Part shown: positions 18,286 through 27,983 of the stretch, piece by piece | Position numbering within the stretch: position 1 is the first letter of the stretch | Layout of the letters: the number at the start of each line of letters is the position of its first letter | Source: Maribacter polysiphoniae | Lineage (GTDB): Bacteria > Bacteroidota > Bacteroidia > Flavobacteriales > Flavobacteriaceae | Length of the DNA: 64,000 nucleotides | NCBI RefSeq assembly: GCF_003148665.1 | Contig: NZ_QGGQ01000007.1 | Location: forward strand, 62,001-126,000 | Reading direction: 5' to 3' | Program-made: the position numbers and the translations under genes | Notes under the pieces: model-generated | Told to the model about the DNA's origin: nothing | Database searches by the model: none | The model's input: the letters and a program-made list of their open reading frames with translations, nothing else

Positions 18286-18827
18286 TTATTTTTATTTAGA
18301 TTGATTATAAATAGATTGTTGGCTGCAAAAATAAACGCTCCTTTCAGTTTTACCAAATAATTTATATTAATTCTAAATAATAATCACTAACGTATTAAAA
18401 CACAGGGTTTACAAGGTCTTTTTTTTTGAATATGGATGGAATTCCGGTGATGTTTTTACTGGCGATATGTTTTTTTTTCATTTTTATCCACCTGTAAAAA
18501 TACTAGAGGGAGGGATAAGTACGTGAGTAAGTGCCATGGGTGAAATAGTCCAGCTTAAGGATATGGTGCGAAGTTGCAAACTTCGCACAGTCGAGTATTT
18601 TACACTAGGGAGTCAGCTTTGTCCCATTTTTATTTGCGTATAAAAATGAAGGGGAAGAGGATGAAAAGCTTAAAAAGAGGAAGGAATCTTAGGTGGGTTT
18701 CCTACCTTTCGGGGAGGTCCGATCGGTCTGTTTCAAGGTGGAAATAACCCAAGGGGTTTTAATAAATCGGCATACCTTCCGTTGTATAGGTGTAGGTAAC
18801 CCCTCCAAAGGAATAAAACATAATCCC
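18286..18827. other. 540-base gap with one REP-like hairpin
   Basis: No gene seen. Contains one hairpin of the window's main repeat family at 18566-18588, preceded by a partial copy of the conserved spacer. The segment 18690-18827 is an open upstream extension of the next gene but lacks protein character. Confidence 0.5.
18566..18588. repeat. REP-like hairpin, type R2 (solo copy)
   Basis: Perfect 10-bp arms GTGCGAAGTT / AACTTCGCAC around a GCA loop. Same sequence as at 27801 and close to 27888, 28699, 40937 and 41199. Preceded by the family spacer (GTGAAATAG.CCAGCTTAA) but without the R1 partner. Confidence 0.85.
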
Positions 18828-19424
18828 ATGCTTCGAAAAATATGGATTTTAATATGCTGTAGTACCCTGATTTGGTCAGGAATACATCCCCATGATTATT
18901 TTACATGGTTCTTGGAGGTTCTGCCGGCGTTGATTGGACTCCTGGTCTTATGGAAAACCGAAAAGTCATTTCCGTTGACGCCTTTGGTGTATACCCTGAT
19001 TTTGATCCATATGATCATCTTAATGATCGGCGGACACTATACGTATGCCGAGGTTCCCTTTTTCAACACCCTAAAGGAGGTGTTCGGGTTTACGAGAAAC
19101 AACTATGACAAAATCGGGCATTTTGCACAGGGATTCGTTCCTGCGATGATTGCTAGGGAATTATTCATTCGAAAGCGATTGATCAATTCCAAAGCTTGGG
19201 AGAATTTTTTGATTGTCACCTTTTGTCTGGGATTTAGTGCGTTCTATGAATTGATTGAATGGGGGGTGGCACTGGCTTCGGGGGAGTCGGCAGAGGCCTT
19301 TCTGGGCACACAGGGCTATATTTGGGACACCCAATCGGATATGGCGCTTGCCTTAGTCGGTGCGGTATTGGCGTTACTCACCTTACGTAAGGTGCATGAT
19401 CGGCAATTGAAGGTTCTTGGATAA
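18828..19424 (+). CDS. DUF2238 (YjdF-like) inner membrane protein
   Basis: 198 aa from the ATG at 18828 (MLRKIWILIC), chosen because the first helix starts there and AAGGA lies upstream. About five to six transmembrane helices. Family hallmarks are GGHYTYAEVPFFN, YDKIGHFAQGFVPA and AFYELIEWG, followed by GTQGYIWDTQSDM. Function unknown. Solitary gene. Confidence 0.85.
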   Translation: MLRKIWILICCSTLIWSGIHPHDYFTWFLEVLPALIGLLVLWKTEKSFPLTPLVYTLILIHMIILMIGGHYTYAEVPFFNTLKEVFGFTRNNYDKIGHFAQGFVPAMIARELFIRKRLINSKAWENFLIVTFCLGFSAFYELIEWGVALASGESAEAFLGTQGYIWDTQSDMALALVGAVLALLTLRKVHDRQLKVLG

Positions 19425-19524
19425 AGACCTACGGCGCTGAAGCTACAAACACAAGCTGTAGAAATCCCGAGCAAAGGCTTTAGGAAGTATCAGCATAATT
19501 TTTTTTACAATTTTATTCATGTAA

Positions 19525-19569
19525 GTAACCAGTTACGTAAAAAATTATATATTTGCGTAACTAGTTACG
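19525..19569. promoter_or_regulatory. two MarR-type operator palindromes flanking the -7 box
   Basis: Site 1 at 19525-19536 is GTAAC-CA-GTTAC. Site 2 at 19556-19569 is the perfect palindrome CGTAACTAGTTACG. Both contain AAC[CT]AGTTACGTAA and are about one helical-turn multiple apart (31 bases). A TATATTTG -7 box lies between them at 19548-19555. Binding of the MarR protein to both would block the promoter, so autoregulation is expected. Confidence 0.75.
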
Positions 19570-19578
19570 TAATAAAAT

Positions 19579-20061
19579 ATGAACGACTTTTTATCGGAAA
19601 TAGAATATGCAGGATTAATAAGTAGGATAAAGCGATTGAGTGATGAGATTTTGTACAGTACAAGGGATTATTACAAAACCGTCGGACTCGACATAGAACC
19701 TAATTGGCATTTGGTATTTTACCTTCTAGAGCGTAATGGATCTATGACCATAACGGATATTAGCCAGGAATTGCGCATGTCGCACCCGGCCTGTGTCAAG
19801 ATCATCAAAAAGATGAAGAAGAAGGGGTATGTCCTAACGAAGACCGATGACAGCGATTCCCGTAGGCAGTTGTTGCAACTATCGGATAAATCGAAGGCAC
19901 AGCTGCCCTTTTTCCGAAAACATTGGGATGCCGGTATAAAAACAACGGAGGACTTGATTGCTGATAGTCCACATTTTGTGGAGGAGTTAAAACAATTGGA
20001 ACTAAAAATAGATCAAAAAAGTTACAAGGATAGGACCTTGGATAACCTAGAATTAGAATGA
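19579..20061 (+). CDS. MarR family transcriptional regulator
   Basis: 160 aa winged-helix dimeric regulator. HTH at about residues 55-80 (MTITDISQELRMSHPACVKIIKKM) and the wing with TKTDDSDSRRQLLQLS, matching the conserved D-x-R-x motif of MarR. Twin palindromes in its promoter suggest autorepression. Translationally coupled to the next gene through an ATGA overlap, so that membrane protein is its likely co-regulated partner. Confidence 0.92.
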   Translation: MNDFLSEIEYAGLISRIKRLSDEILYSTRDYYKTVGLDIEPNWHLVFYLLERNGSMTITDISQELRMSHPACVKIIKKMKKKGYVLTKTDDSDSRRQLLQLSDKSKAQLPFFRKHWDAGIKTTEDLIADSPHFVEELKQLELKIDQKSYKDRTLDNLELE

Positions 20062-20300
20062 ATGTAGTAGCGGAACTTTTAGGCTATATCGCAATAGCCA
20101 CAGGCTTTTTTGCGATAACAAAAAAAGAAATGGGTGCATTTCGTCTTTGGCACCTGATATCGAGTTTCTTTTATATTATTTATGGCGTGTTTTTGGAATC
20201 GATCCCCTTGATTATCGCAGGGGTGGTTTTTTGTATCATACACGTCTACCATCTCAATAAAATAAAAAAAGAGCGGGTCAATAGCACACAAAAATCGTAA
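20058..20300 (+). CDS. small membrane protein, YgjV-like
   Basis: 80 aa with two to three hydrophobic helices (LLGYIAIATGFFAIT, LISSFFYIIYGVFL, IPLIIAGVVFCIIHVYHL). The layout resembles one half of the YgjV inner-membrane family. Overlaps the marR stop by four bases, so it is expressed with marR. Function unknown. Confidence 0.75.
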   Translation: MNVVAELLGYIAIATGFFAITKKEMGAFRLWHLISSFFYIIYGVFLESIPLIIAGVVFCIIHVYHLNKIKKERVNSTQKS

Positions 20301-20773
20301 TTGGATAGAATTTCCCGATGCGCTGTATCGAGGTTCCCGCAAACGGTATCATTCCCCTTTTACTAGTTTGTACAGCTTTCTGCGCTGTAGGAACAACAGT
20401 CCATGATAAGGCAAAGGGACAGGATAATTCCTATGCCATGATGCGGTCGAGGTTTACGTACATCTTATTCAGTTCGCAATGGTAATTCGATAGGCTTGGG
20501 CGCGACGCACAGCCTAGTCATCGAAGTTTTTTGTTTTGTAAGACTACTATCCCCGATTCATACTCATAGAGTGTTTTAAGATTGGTTTTTAGAACGGTCA
20601 ATGCATCTTTTCGGTATGGTCTATCATCCTTTACAAAGAACCAATCCCACAATAAAGCCATTGTTATTATTCCGTATGGTGTTTTAACAGAACAACAAAC
20701 ATTCCTTAACTTTATAGCGCATTTAAAGCAATCAATATCCTATAAACCTTTAGCTTTATTCAATAAAGGGAAT
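20301..20773. other. 470-base gap, no supported gene
   Basis: An open frame of 55 codons starts at 20318 but has unconvincing composition. No terminator or repeat seen. Confidence 0.4.
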
Positions 20774-21955
20774 ATGAACAGTAAAACCGAATTAAAGGCA
20801 TACCGATTTACATCCTCATCCTATCATATCCTTCCTGGGACGTTGGACTACCATTGTGTGAAACATGATTTGGATTTAAAATACAACCACTTCTTTCATA
20901 ACGATGTGGGTACCATTAAGGACAATGTTCATATCAAGGATATCAGTGTTGAGGAAAACAGATGTTTCGATTACCATATCGTACAACCGGCAGGAAGTGA
21001 AAACACTAAAAAAGTGATTTTTCTATTCCATGGTTTCAATGAGAAGGACTGGTCAAAATATATGCCTTGGGCCAAGGCCATTTGTGAGGGTACGGGCAGC
21101 AGTGTTGTCTTATTCCCAATAGCCTTCCATATGCAACGGGCCCCCAAATATTGGAGTAGTAAGAGGGCCATGTTCAAATTGAGTGAGGAAAGGAAAAAAA
21201 GATACCCGAACGTAGTGCAATCCACCTTGTCGAACGTTGCCATTAGCATGCGGGTACATGCCATGCCACAGCGATTCATATGGTCCGGATTACAGACGTA
21301 CTATGATGTGATCCAGTTGATCGAAGAATGTAAAGAAGGACGGCATCCGTATATCCATAAAGATTTTGAGTTTGATATTTTCGCATACTCCATCGGTGGG
21401 TTTCTTTCCCAAATTCTCAAATTGACCAACCACAATGGTTATTTCTCTAACACTAAGGTTTGTTTATTCTGTAGTGGTATCACATTTAACCGCCTATCCC
21501 CGGTTTCAAAATTCATTCTTGATAGTGAGGCCAATGTCGCTTTGTATTCGTTTTTGGTAGAGCATTTTGATAAATTCCTGCAAAAGGACGATTTACTCCA
21601 TCATTATATTCGGGAAGACCATATAGAAGGGGAGGTACTGCTTTCCATGCTGAATTATCAAAAGGGTAGGACCTTGAGGGAAGGACTTCTAAAAAAATAT
21701 GAAAAGGATATATACGCCATAACACTCCAAAAAGATACGGTAATACCATCTTATGAAGTGATCAATACCCTTCAAGGGGCGTATCGTGATATTGCCATAA
21801 AAGTTGATGAAATGGATTTTGATAGGGCGTATACCCATGAAAATCCTTTTCCTGCAGATACGAAAAACAACGAACAGATCCAAGCCGACTTTACCGAAGT
21901 TTTTACAAAAGTCTGTGCCTTTTATACGAACGGACTGCCCAAAGGGGACACTTAA
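20774..21955 (+). CDS. alpha/beta-hydrolase-like protein, DUF6051-like
   Basis: 393 aa from the ATG at 20774 (MNSKTELKAYRF), preceded by AAAGGG; upstream in-frame codons look non-coding. The core has VIFLFHGFNEKDW (oxyanion loop), a nucleophile-elbow-like IFAYSIGGFLSQ where the first Gly is Ala, and a C-terminal segment with QKDTVIPSYEV. This fits an alpha/beta-hydrolase fold with a large cap. I think it belongs to DUF6051, but that is from memory. Cytosolic. Substrate unknown. Confidence 0.75.
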   Translation: MNSKTELKAYRFTSSSYHILPGTLDYHCVKHDLDLKYNHFFHNDVGTIKDNVHIKDISVEENRCFDYHIVQPAGSENTKKVIFLFHGFNEKDWSKYMPWAKAICEGTGSSVVLFPIAFHMQRAPKYWSSKRAMFKLSEERKKRYPNVVQSTLSNVAISMRVHAMPQRFIWSGLQTYYDVIQLIEECKEGRHPYIHKDFEFDIFAYSIGGFLSQILKLTNHNGYFSNTKVCLFCSGITFNRLSPVSKFILDSEANVALYSFLVEHFDKFLQKDDLLHHYIREDHIEGEVLLSMLNYQKGRTLREGLLKKYEKDIYAITLQKDTVIPSYEVINTLQGAYRDIAIKVDEMDFDRAYTHENPFPADTKNNEQIQADFTEVFTKVCAFYTNGLPKGDT

Positions 21956-22024
21956 AGGTAAATAGAATGGGATTGTAATTTTCTGTAAACCAAAACCGGT
22001 ACGCAGAACACTAACTATAAATCA

Positions 22025-22576
22025 ATGCGAACACTCATAAAAATAATTTACATAGTTGGAATCACGGCAATGTTCGCTTTTTTGATTCTATTAACTGTAT
22101 TTGCCTGTTATTCTATTTATAAACCTATTGTACTTCTTACTGAAAACAATAAATATCAATGGGAGGAAAGGGAGGCCGAGATCCAAAAGGTTGAACTCGA
22201 AAGCTTACCGAACCCCGATATGCCGGAAGAAGCGTCCATGGTGTTTCCCCTTGATGAGTGTAAGATCCAATACACTTACCATTATGGAGGGGAATATTAT
22301 ACCAACACCCTTATCGGACTTAATCAGGAAAAGGAATATAACAGCAATTTCCATAATGAACTCTACAAGAAATTAAAAGACAAGCATAAGGTAATCGTTT
22401 ATGTCAATCCCAAAAATCCAAGTCAGTCTTCATTGCTTAAATATGATATCGACTTAAAGGATATTGGGGCAGCGATCGCTTTTTTGATTTTCCCTTTGTT
22501 GCTCATTCATTGGGGTTATGTAGGTAAAAAACACCCTGCCGAGTATCTGGCGGACCAATTAAATATCATACCATGA
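22025..22576 (+). CDS. DUF3592-like two-TM membrane protein
   Basis: 183 aa. N-terminal helix (IIYIVGITAMFAFLILLTVFACYSIY), a central soluble beta domain with IQYTYHYGGEYYTNTLIG and KVIVYVNPKNPSQSSLL, and a C-terminal helix. The Y-x-x-G-x-x-Y-x-[NS] and V-x-Y-[VN]-P-x-x-P-x-x-S pattern is that of DUF3592. Overlaps the next, related gene by four bases. Confidence 0.75.
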   Translation: MRTLIKIIYIVGITAMFAFLILLTVFACYSIYKPIVLLTENNKYQWEEREAEIQKVELESLPNPDMPEEASMVFPLDECKIQYTYHYGGEYYTNTLIGLNQEKEYNSNFHNELYKKLKDKHKVIVYVNPKNPSQSSLLKYDIDLKDIGAAIAFLIFPLLLIHWGYVGKKHPAEYLADQLNIIP

Positions 22577-23064
22577 TCATTACGTTGATTATCGGATTAG
22601 TCACTGGTTTATTTGGCATAATTATAAAGGTGCTCGACAATAGTGCCAAAAAATGGAACCGGGCTATCGGTACGATAACACGTTCGGAATTGATAGAGAA
22701 AATTTCGGAAGACACTGATGGCCGAAAGTCCATAACCTATAAAGTGGATTTGGAATATAGCTATTCCAAAAATGGTGAGGGAAAAGAAATGGTCGGGAAT
22801 CAACTTTTTCCCTATGTTGAAGCGTGGAGTCCATTTAAACAGGAGAAAATAAAGATACAGGAAAAGTTACCCCAAGGCACCAAGGTAGAGGTGTTTTATA
22901 AACCGGGTAATAGCTCAATGTCTTGCCTGATTGCCGGAGCGAACTATTTTCCTTACTATTTTATTTCAGTAGGGTTGTTCTTCGTTGCGATTGCCGTTGT
23001 AATTTGGATTTATGATTTAAGTGATGATCTAACATTGGTTTTAGATCAAATTATTGCCAAATAA
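22573..23064 (+). CDS. DUF3592-like membrane protein, paralogue of the preceding gene
   Basis: 163 aa. N-terminal helix, soluble domain with YKVDLEYSYSKNGEGKEMVG and KVEVFYKPGNSSMSCLIAG, C-terminal helix. Same architecture as the gene it overlaps, so the two probably form one complex. A third relative lies at 31807. Confidence 0.75.
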   Translation: MIITLIIGLVTGLFGIIIKVLDNSAKKWNRAIGTITRSELIEKISEDTDGRKSITYKVDLEYSYSKNGEGKEMVGNQLFPYVEAWSPFKQEKIKIQEKLPQGTKVEVFYKPGNSSMSCLIAGANYFPYYFISVGLFFVAIAVVIWIYDLSDDLTLVLDQIIAK

Positions 23065-23243
23065 TCCGGGCCGACAAGTAAAACCGCTCCCCGTTCGCTA
23101 TCCAAGTGGCCCAGAATGCCCCTCCGCAGGGAACATTCGATATATGGGTTAAGGGGCTAAAACAATCGGGGCATTTGCCCATGATAGGGATAACGCAGGC
23201 GTAAAATATTTAAAATAAGTTCAATTCCTTGGTGTAGTCCAAT

Positions 23244-23251
23244 ACCTTTGT
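23244..23251 (+). promoter_or_regulatory. TAnnTTTG -7 box for the polysaccharide lyase
   Basis: TACCTTTG, 46 bases before the chosen start. Confidence 0.4.
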
Positions 23252-23296
23252 AATCGAAGAAAGCCGCAATTGGCAATGCATGAAAAATTGAGTTGT

Positions 23297-25363
23297 ATGA
23301 AAAAATGGATCCTGATTATTACGATGATTTTCTCCAATCAATTGATCTTATCAAACGATTTGGACAAACTCAAACAAAACGTAAGGGATTTTTATTTGCT
23401 TGAAAAGGTAAGCAATGAGGAAGTAGCCCACTTACTAGAGGGAATGAACGGGGATTATTCTTTTAGTGACATTGATTATGATATGCGCCGAAGAAGTAAT
23501 TGGAAACCCTGGGAGCATCTTAAACGACTTATTAAATTGGCCATTGCCTATGAAGATGTGAACAGCGAATATTACAAGCAAGATCAATTGGCTGAGGTAA
23601 TCGTCGGCGGTCTGAACTATTGGAGCTATCATGATTTTCATAGCGATAATTGGTGGTTTCAGGAAATAGGCGTTCCCCAAAATATTGGGCCCACCCTGAT
23701 CCTTTGTGGGAAGATCATACCCGATTCCACGATGGTGAAATCCTTGGAAGTGATGGACAAGTCCAAAATCTATATGACGGGTCAAAATAAGATATGGCTC
23801 AGTGGCAATGTTTTTATGCGTGAACTGCTACGTGGAAATAAAGATTTGATGACCGCTGCCGCCGATACGATCAAGTCCGTCGTAATGCCATCAAAACCTT
23901 ACGAAGAGGGTATTCAACCCGATTATTCTTTTCACCAACACGGTCCACAACCCCAATTAGGGAACTATGGATTGCATTTTGCCGAGGATATCGTTAAGTG
24001 GATGTTCATTTACAATAAAACGGATATTGCCTTTTCTTCCGACAAGGTAGACCTCATGCGGAATTTCATGTTCCAGGCGCAGCAAAAAGTCAATTATAAA
24101 GGAAAATATGAGCTTTTGGCAACAGGACGGCAACTTTTTCCAGAGAGGGTAAACGGGGAAAAATATCGCGGGCCAATATCAAAGTACGAGCTGTATAAAA
24201 ACCTAGAGCACATATTCAACGGGTTCGATACCCATGAAAATCCCACCAGTCCCCCCAATGGGTATGTCCATTTTCGAAATTCGGATTATAGCCTGTATCG
24301 CACAGATGGGTTTTTCTCGCCCGTACGTATGTCTTCCCAACGTGTAATCGGTGCCGAGGCCGGCAATGGTGAAAACCTAATGGGGTATCATTTGGGCGAT
24401 GGTACGAACCTGATCTATCGTAGCGGGGACGAATACCATGAGATCTACCCGATATGGAATTGGAGGAAATTACCCGGCACCACCACAGTACAAGATACTG
24501 TGCCACTTCCCGTATTGACTTGGTCGGGATATAAAAACGGCTCCCATTTTACGGGAGGTCTACAAAGTGATTGGGGCGGAATCTCCGCTTTTGAATATCG
24601 ACGGGATAGTCTTAAGGCGAATAAATCCTATTTTTTTATTGACAATAAAGTCTATGCTTTGGGTTCGGCTATAAGCACCGATAGGAATTCTGAGGTGGTA
24701 ACCACCATCAATCAATGCTATAAAAAAGGTCCGGTAATCGTTAACGAAAAGAAAGGCAAAATCACTTCCGTTTGGCATGATAGTATTGTATACGTGAGTC
24801 TGGACAAGCAACTGTTGAAGGTTCGGCAAGGCGAACAGACCGGTAATTGGAAAAGGATATTGACTTGGCAAACCGATAGCCTCATATCAAAAGCGGTTTT
24901 TGATCTGGAAGTGGATCATGGCATACATCCGAAGAACGGAAAATATGCCTATGTCAGTATCGTCGGGGTAACGGAAAAGGAAGCGGCAAAAGCGATCAAA
25001 AAGGAATTGGGGGAAATACTGACGCATAATGAAGCGGTACATGCCCTAAGTTTCGATCAGGGTAATAAAATCGCCATCAGTGCCTTTGAATCCAATGAAG
25101 TCCAGATTGGGCATAAGCAACAATTGAAGATCGAATCCCCCTGTTTATTGAGTCTTCACAAACTTGAAAAAGGATGGAAGATAGAAGCGGTGGACCCGAC
25201 CCAAAAGCTTCAAAAGCTTTCCTTCGGAATATCGGGAAAATACAAGGTTCAAGGTTCTCAGGTTTCGAAAATTGACGGGAACGTTACTTATTTCGATATA
25301 ATACTTCCATCGGAGAATGAAAATAAAGGAATGAAGGCCTCCATCATACTAAGGGAGAAATGA
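23297..25363 (+). CDS. polysaccharide lyase family 8 (hyaluronate/chondroitin AC/xanthan lyase type)
   Basis: 688 aa, secreted: signal peptide MKKWILIITMIFSNQLILSN. N-terminal alpha/alpha toroid with NWWFQEIGVPQNIGPTL, then DYSFHQHGPQPQLGNYGLHF carrying the likely catalytic His215 and Tyr224 (nine residues apart as in chondroitin AC lyase). The central beta-sandwich has the PL8 signature RxxGAEAGNGEN.MGYHLGDG. The enzyme beta-eliminates uronic-acid polysaccharides in the periplasm or outside. No SusCD genes flank it; a PL8 here suggests use of glycosaminoglycan-like material. Start taken at the signal peptide rather than an ATG nine codons upstream. Confidence 0.9.
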   Translation: MKKWILIITMIFSNQLILSNDLDKLKQNVRDFYLLEKVSNEEVAHLLEGMNGDYSFSDIDYDMRRRSNWKPWEHLKRLIKLAIAYEDVNSEYYKQDQLAEVIVGGLNYWSYHDFHSDNWWFQEIGVPQNIGPTLILCGKIIPDSTMVKSLEVMDKSKIYMTGQNKIWLSGNVFMRELLRGNKDLMTAAADTIKSVVMPSKPYEEGIQPDYSFHQHGPQPQLGNYGLHFAEDIVKWMFIYNKTDIAFSSDKVDLMRNFMFQAQQKVNYKGKYELLATGRQLFPERVNGEKYRGPISKYELYKNLEHIFNGFDTHENPTSPPNGYVHFRNSDYSLYRTDGFFSPVRMSSQRVIGAEAGNGENLMGYHLGDGTNLIYRSGDEYHEIYPIWNWRKLPGTTTVQDTVPLPVLTWSGYKNGSHFTGGLQSDWGGISAFEYRRDSLKANKSYFFIDNKVYALGSAISTDRNSEVVTTINQCYKKGPVIVNEKKGKITSVWHDSIVYVSLDKQLLKVRQGEQTGNWKRILTWQTDSLISKAVFDLEVDHGIHPKNGKYAYVSIVGVTEKEAAKAIKKELGEILTHNEAVHALSFDQGNKIAISAFESNEVQIGHKQQLKIESPCLLSLHKLEKGWKIEAVDPTQKLQKLSFGISGKYKVQGSQVSKIDGNVTYFDIILPSENENKGMKASIILREK

Positions 25364-25477
25364 TGTTTAAAATGAAGCTCCCGGTGCTGTGAATAAGGAA
25401 TAAATTTATGAATAGCGTATCTTGGAGCATTGGTGATCCAAGTCACTGAACCTAGGATAAAAAATAGTTAAGACGGT

Positions 25478-26665
25478 ATGATGAAATTGATCTTAAAATA
25501 TAAACTACAGTATCTGCTTGCAGTTCTTATGCTGCTTTCCTGTAAGTCCAACAACAAACAGAATCAAGGTCCCGAAGATCGGCAGCGACCATCGGCTACC
25601 CAGATCATTTCGGAGTTCGATACCGATAAGGACGGAAAGCTGTCCGAAACGGAAGTGCATGGACCCCTTGCCGAGGATTTTTTGAATATCGATACGGATA
25701 AGGATGGATTCTTGACCGAAAGCGAATTGGAAAACGGGCCCAAACCCCCACCTCCGATGGAGCAACATGAAAACAGTGTAAGTCCAGATGACTTCGATAC
25801 CACCGTAAAGTCCGTTCCCGTAAATACCGATTTGTTCATCAAAGAGAACATCATCGGGGAGATTGCCCAGGAAACGATATCCTTGTCGGGCGTGGAAACC
25901 CTTTGTTATGTGATAAAGACCCATTCACAGGCCACCGAACATCCGATGGGGCCTTGGTGCCCACGACATATCGAAGATGGTATGGAAAAAGCGGGCATTT
26001 GGTTTGAAGAAGGGAAAGTCTATGATGTCTCCGGACATTTTATCGCCGATTTGGCGGAGTTCTATAGTGATGATAAATGGCGGATGTATAACGAGGATGG
26101 CACCATAAACGTCACCTTGACCAAGGAAGCCTGTTTGGCAGCCGCAAAGCCCGATGTTGATGAAGCGTACAACAACTATTGTGTGGAATGTATGCCCGAT
26201 TTTTTCAAGGATCAGGTAACCACCTTCGTGATTCCCGTACAACCCCAATACCTGACCACCGCCCAAAGTTTTGGTAGGGGAGGCATAGGAATGGCCTTCA
26301 ATGGGGTAAATTATGATCCTCCGGCACCTACCCACGCCATCTTGGCCGCACATACCATTGCTCCCTTGGATGATCATGGCGGACATGTAAATCCGCATGG
26401 GGGGTATCATTACCACGCCGTTACGGGTTCTACCAAGGAAATTGCACAGGAAGATGCACATGCCCCCATGGTGGGCTATGCCATAGACGGATTCGGAATT
26501 TATGCCCTGTTGGATAAAAACGGGGACAAACCCGAGAACTTGGACGAATGTGGTGGTCACTCCGATGAAATTCGAGGCTACCATTACCACGCCGGGGAAC
26601 CTGGAGGCAACCAGATTATAGGTTGCTTACACGGCTTACCGGGCTATACCGATGTACAGGAATAG
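25478..26665 (+). CDS. EF-hand and YHYH domain lipoprotein
   Basis: 395 aa. Lipobox LMLLSC near residue 22. Two EF-hand loops follow (DTDKDGKLSETE and DTDKDGFLTESE, residues 49-83), then a YHYH domain with GGYHYHAV and GYHYHAGEPGG, and GYAIDGFGIYA. YHYH proteins are secreted and of unknown function; the His-rich pairs suggest metal binding. Cys pairs near CYV, CPRH, CVEC and CGGH may form disulphides. Monocistronic. A second YHYH protein is at 37152. Confidence 0.85.
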   Translation: MMKLILKYKLQYLLAVLMLLSCKSNNKQNQGPEDRQRPSATQIISEFDTDKDGKLSETEVHGPLAEDFLNIDTDKDGFLTESELENGPKPPPPMEQHENSVSPDDFDTTVKSVPVNTDLFIKENIIGEIAQETISLSGVETLCYVIKTHSQATEHPMGPWCPRHIEDGMEKAGIWFEEGKVYDVSGHFIADLAEFYSDDKWRMYNEDGTINVTLTKEACLAAAKPDVDEAYNNYCVECMPDFFKDQVTTFVIPVQPQYLTTAQSFGRGGIGMAFNGVNYDPPAPTHAILAAHTIAPLDDHGGHVNPHGGYHYHAVTGSTKEIAQEDAHAPMVGYAIDGFGIYALLDKNGDKPENLDECGGHSDEIRGYHYHAGEPGGNQIIGCLHGLPGYTDVQE

Positions 26666-26813
26666 GAAGCCGGATTCTTGGTGTTTTTAATATTTTTCGG
26701 GTTGGATGGCATACCGCTTCTATTTGGGGGATTGTTGGTACGGTTTTAAGGGGCAGCAACAAATGGGTGTTCAAAAGACTAAAAAAAATCGCGTAACTAT
26801 AATACAGTATTCA

Positions 26814-27740
26814 ATGAAATTACCTTTTGCATTTTTGATGGTTTGGGCACTTTGTTTTCAATGTACCAAAGTACAAGGGCAACAGCCTTCTTCACCGCTA
26901 GCATCCTCCTTTTTGGAGTATCAGGAATTAAAAAAATCGACCCCATACAGGTTCCAATGGGAAAGTTTGGGCCCTGTCCTTAATTCTGCAAGGGTGGAAT
27001 CCGTACAAATAGATGAATCCAAACCGGGGACCATTTACGCCGCCTTTGGTTCCGGAAATCTTTGGAAGACGGTGGACAATGGATTAAAGTGGAAAGCGAT
27101 TTTTGAGGACCAGCCCGTCTTGGGTATTGGCGATATTGCCCTTGCTCCGTCCAATTCCAATATCATTTATTTAGGTTCGGGTGAAAGTTTAAGGAAATCC
27201 CGGAATTTTACCATGCCCGGTAATGGGATATATCGATCCAATGATGGAGGTGAAACATGGAAACATTGTGGTCTCGATGACTCTTGGCATATAGGGGAGA
27301 TAGCGGTTCATCCCACCGATCCCAATATCGCCGTGGTAGCCGTAATGGGCCATTTTTGGTCAACAAACGAGAATAGGGGTGTCTATAGAACCCTGGATGG
27401 TGGTGAAACCTGGGAGCATGTATTGTATGTCGATAAGAAAACCGGTGCCAATGATGTTGTTATTTCGCATAGTGATCCCAATATCATGTATGCCTCAATG
27501 TGGGAGAACAATCCCGGTGTAAGTGGAAGCAACAGTGCTATTTACGTAAGTGCTGATGGCGGTGCCTCATGGAAGAAGTCAGTGAATGGATTTCCCCAAG
27601 GTCCTAAGATCGGACGTATCGGTCTTGCGGTATCCTATTCCAATCCTTTAAAGGCATATGCGCTGGTGGATAATAGGGGGGAAGAAGCTTCAGCAGAAGT
27701 ATACCCGCTCTGCGAAGTCTGTGACTTCGTAGCGTATTAA
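26814..27740 (+). pseudogene. BNR-repeat (sortilin/VPS10-like) secreted protein, 3' end lost at a REP element
   Basis: Signal peptide MKLPFAFLMVWALCFQ from the ATG at 26814. Propeller repeats contain BNR motifs VDNGLKWKA, SNDGGETWKH, LDGGETWEH and SADGGASWKK. Relatives with this start are usually about 1000 aa. Here the native frame stops at 27706 and the last residues (LCEVCDFVAY) are encoded by the R1 hairpin at 27707-27733. The missing C-terminal two thirds is not found downstream, where the transposase and then an intact peptidase follow. So this is a truncated gene, possibly still making a fragment. Confidence 0.8.
27707..27733. repeat. REP-like hairpin, type R1
   Basis: Arms CTGCGAAGTC / GACTTCGTAG around TGT, one G-T wobble. 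Identical copies at 40790, 41052, 41280, 43589 and 44030. Confidence 0.85.
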
Positions 27741-27800
27741 GTAAGTTTGTGAGTAAGTGACAAGAGTGACAAGAGTGAAATAGCGCAGCTTAATGGTATG

Positions 27801-27823
27801 GTGCGAAGTTGCAAACTTCGCAC
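27801..27823. repeat. REP-like hairpin, type R2
   Basis: Perfect 10-bp arms GTGCGAAGTT / AACTTCGCAC around GCA, followed by AGCCGAG. Confidence 0.85.
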
Positions 27824-27887
27824 AGCCGAGTATTGGCTATGTACGTAAGTTAGTGACAAGAGTGAAATAGCGCAGCTTAATGATATG

Positions 27888-27910
27888 GTGCGAAGTTGCA
27901 AACGTCGCAC
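27888..27910. repeat. REP-like hairpin, type R2 variant
   Basis: As the copy at 27801 with one change in the right arm (AACGTCGCAC). Spacer before it is also conserved. Confidence 0.8.
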
Positions 27911-27983
27911 AGCCGAGTTGCAAACTTCGCACAACTTTAGTGATGACACAAAGTTGCAAACTTCTATCAGCATCATTATCTTA

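Noticed and set aside
20318-20485. 55-codon frame MRCIEVPANG... with a hydrophobic start
   Set aside because: No ribosome site, promoter or recognised relative, and the second half has random composition.
27885-27983. In-frame upstream extension of the transposase
   Set aside because: These codons lie in R2 repeat copies and are not part of the Y1 domain.
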